Part shown: positions 62,691-64,000 of the stretch, piece by piece
How the letters are laid out: each line of letters starts with the position of its first letter
How positions within the stretch are numbered: position 1 is the first letter of the stretch
From: Peribacillus butanolivorans
GTDB taxonomy: Bacteria > Bacillota > Bacilli > Bacillales > DSM-1321
Assembly (NCBI RefSeq): GCF_001273755.1
Contig: NZ_LGYA01000001.1
Location: 617,406-681,405, forward strand
Direction: 5' to 3'
DNA length: 64,000 bases
The notes under the pieces: generated by a model
What the model was told of the DNA's origin: nothing
Seen by the model: the letters and a program-made list of their open reading frames with translations, nothing else
The model's database searches: none
Translations under genes and position numbers: made by a program

Positions 62691-63277
62691 TACGCGGATT
62701 CCTCCTTCTTATCAATCTTCTTATTTTTCAATCTATTTTTTAATTTAAAATGAAAAGCTCCATATGAAAGGAATATCATAATTACTATACCAGGATGCAG
62801 GGTTAGGACTTGGAGAAGTAAAAAAGAAATAGCAAAAAAGACGATACCGAGCACCTTTCCTAAACCTTTTACTGCCTTTTCGCCAAACTCATAAGCCATT
62901 TGACCGAGCATGACGGCTACAACTGGCATAACGGCAGCAATCATATTACTAATTATTGCTGAATTACTTAGAACATTAATGAAGGCAATCAAGAATACCA
63001 TTGCCAAGCCTGAAGGTAAAATATGTGCTGCAACACTTACAAAGGCACCCGGCCATCCTTTTATTTTATAGCCAAGATACGCTGCCATCTTTGTGGCAAT
63101 CGGTCCTGGGAGTGTATTGGCTATTGCCAATGTTTCCCCAAATTCATCATCGTCAAGCCATTGATAACGGGAAACAGCTTCGTGACGGATGAGAGGAATT
63201 ACAGAGGGTCCCCCGCCGAATCCTAAAATCCCCGTTCGCATCATCCCAACCGTTAATTCCCTATATGGATTTTTCAC
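62690..63277 (-). CDS. Chromate transporter half, N-terminal-type (YwrB-like)
   Basis: The 195-residue membrane protein has the CHR signature GFGGGPSVIPLIRHEAV near residues 19-35 and NTLPGPIATKMAAYLGY near residue 54. Its six or so hydrophobic segments are expected to sit in opposite orientation to the second half. The tail is basic then acidic (KNRLKNKKIDKKEESA). Start is GTG after AAAGGAGG. It is the first gene of the pair. Confidence 0.92.
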   Translation of the reverse strand: MKNPYRELTVGMMRTGILGFGGGPSVIPLIRHEAVSRYQWLDDDEFGETLAIANTLPGPIATKMAAYLGYKIKGWPGAFVSVAAHILPSGLAMVFLIAFINVLSNSAIISNMIAAVMPVVAVMLGQMAYEFGEKAVKGLGKVLGIVFFAISFLLLQVLTLHPGIVIMIFLSYGAFHFKLKNRLKNKKIDKKEESA

Positions 63278-63602
63278 AAAGATTCCTCCTTTGTTTTAAA
63301 ATTTAGAATTCATTTCCATGATTATGTATTTATAATAACAAAACTAGTTTCGAAATGTACATATAATTTTAATAATAATTACGAAATGAATGATTTTTTT
63401 GTATTTAATAAGATAATAGAAGATATAAATGAAAAAATATTATCTTTTTGTCTGGGAAAGGCGAATTTAAATTACGTATGAAGAAGAAACAAGTTATAAT
63501 ACAATTATGGTTTATTTTTTGAGAATTCAAATAAATAAAAAGGGAGAACTTATATGACTAAATCCATAATTGGACGAAAAGTATGGTGGTAAGCCCTCAT
63601 TA
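63278..63602. other. Intergenic stretch with a 12-codon frame cut off near the insertion element
   Basis: It holds the chromate-pair promoter. At 63554-63592 an ATG after AAAAGGGAG opens MTKSIIGRKVWW and stops. This may be the start of a gene disrupted by the insertion element at its right. Promoter-like TTATAAT lies at 63494-63500. Confidence 0.4.
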
Positions 63603-63622
63603 TCTAGCATCGATGGCAGGAA

Positions 63623-63760
63623 TTGAACTACCCACCACTTATCGACCTTACGGTCTGATTGAAGTGGGGGATTCCTAAGAACATTAGCCTATCGGCCAAT
63701 TTTTAATTAGGCTACTCCCGTAGTTCCTACGGTTAGAAGCCTTATGGCTTCATTCATTAG
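63623..63760 (-). ncRNA. Putative TnpB omega (guide) RNA at the right end of the element
   Basis: On the minus strand the sequence running out of the tnpB 3' end is highly paired: GAAGCC-TTAT-GGCTTC region, CCGTAG/CTACGG (63718-63732), AGCCTA/TAGGCT (63686-63713), GACC/GGTC (63644-63655) and CCACTT/AAGTGG. It ends in GTTCAA at about 63623, the usual scaffold end in IS605-type right ends. The guide would then be TTCCTGCCATCGATGCTAGA (63622-63603). Confidence 0.55.
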
Positions 63761-64000
63761 ATTGAGTCCTGCGTTAATATCTCGATCGTGGTGAGTAGAA
63801 CAAAAAGGACAATCCCATTCACGAAGATTCAGATGTTTAACGTCTTTATTTTGGTAACCGCAGCTAGAACACAATTGGCTAGAAGCAAACGTTTTAGATA
63901 CGGTCACGATTTGTTTACCATACCATTTTGCTTTGTATTCCAACATTCTTTTGAATTGGTACCAAGATACTTCACTAATAGCTTTAGCTAGTTTGTGATT
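63707..64000 (-). mobile_element. tnpB: TnpB (IS200/IS605-type OrfB), C-terminal part; runs off the window
   Basis: The frame stays open from 63707 to the right edge, so only the last 97 codons are visible. They contain KFxxxxKYKAKWYG-like sequence ([20 protein letters not shown]), the zinc ribbon CSSCG...CPFC and the third RuvC acidic residue in [11 protein letters not shown]. TnpB is an RNA-guided nuclease that helps keep IS605 elements in place; the RNA comes from its own 3' end. The N-terminal part and any tnpA lie beyond the window. Confidence 0.88.

Noticed and set aside
63554-63592. MTKSIIGRKVWW as a tryptophan leader peptide (tandem Trp codons)
   Set aside because: No attenuator hairpin or biosynthetic gene follows; the insertion element is next, so a truncated gene start is simpler.

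Overview
The window is a low-GC Bacillaceae chromosome segment. Gene order in the first half follows the Bacillus subtilis yhcT-yhcU, yhcX, pgcA (yhxB), yhdA-yhdB-yhdC and spoVR neighbourhoods, and the last part carries a ywrA/ywrB/ywrC-like chromate and Lrp cluster. Together with spoVR and two thiol-oxidase (bdb) pairs, this points to an endospore-forming Bacillus/Peribacillus-type organism. The genus is inferred, not shown.

Region by region. 0.37-2.0 kb: XdhC-like and MobA-like molybdo-enzyme maturation pair. 2.2-7.7 kb: alkyladenine glycosylase, a DHA2 drug transporter under a double-operator promoter, proC, a GlcD-type flavoprotein and a dienelactone-hydrolase-like enzyme. 7.8-11.3 kb: alanine dehydrogenase, an EcsC-domain protein and a PucR-type regulator (AdeR-like), with an 18-bp perfect palindrome upstream of ald. 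11.4-14.3 kb: two tandem Pit phosphate transporters sharing one DUF47 partner. 14.7-25.3 kb: ordinary housekeeping genes. 25.8-32.1 kb: an inserted block with a radical SAM protein and an operon (RpiR regulator, M20 amidohydrolase, COG3375-type acyltransferase, enolase-superfamily racemase, YkvI transporter) that matches the N-succinylamino-acid racemase route for turning D- into L-amino acids. This block is bounded by imperfect direct repeats made of the spoVR upstream region. 34.3-36.3 kb: decayed DNA. 36.3-38.6 kb: PhzF and a divergent MocR regulator.

38.7-52.2 kb is a soft-metal and metalloid resistance region: a CadA-type ATPase with a Cys-Cys-rich tail and its CmtR-like sensor; CopC with an in-frame -1 slippery heptamer; copD remnant; a second bdbD-bdbC pair; an ArsN-like acetyltransferase, MarR and flavoprotein regulon sharing TTGCAA operators; an orphan Bacillus-type MerR with a CopZ-like chaperone; and arsRBC plus an arsD remnant. 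52.3-61.5 kb holds a lipoprotein foldase, a frameshifted HemAT-like oxygen sensor, a PAS/HD-GYP protein, a Tat-exported phosphoesterase, a two-component system with a VTT membrane protein, and a 40-residue Cys-Cys protein behind an MntR-like box. 61.6-64 kb: Lrp regulator, split chromate transporter, and the end of an IS200/IS605-type element with TnpB and its guide-RNA region.

A recurring feature is that three acquired or rearranged blocks (25.4-32.3, 38.7-47.9, 53.2-55.9 kb) each begin with a decayed partial copy of the gene found intact at their other end. No rRNA, tRNA or CRISPR array was recognised.
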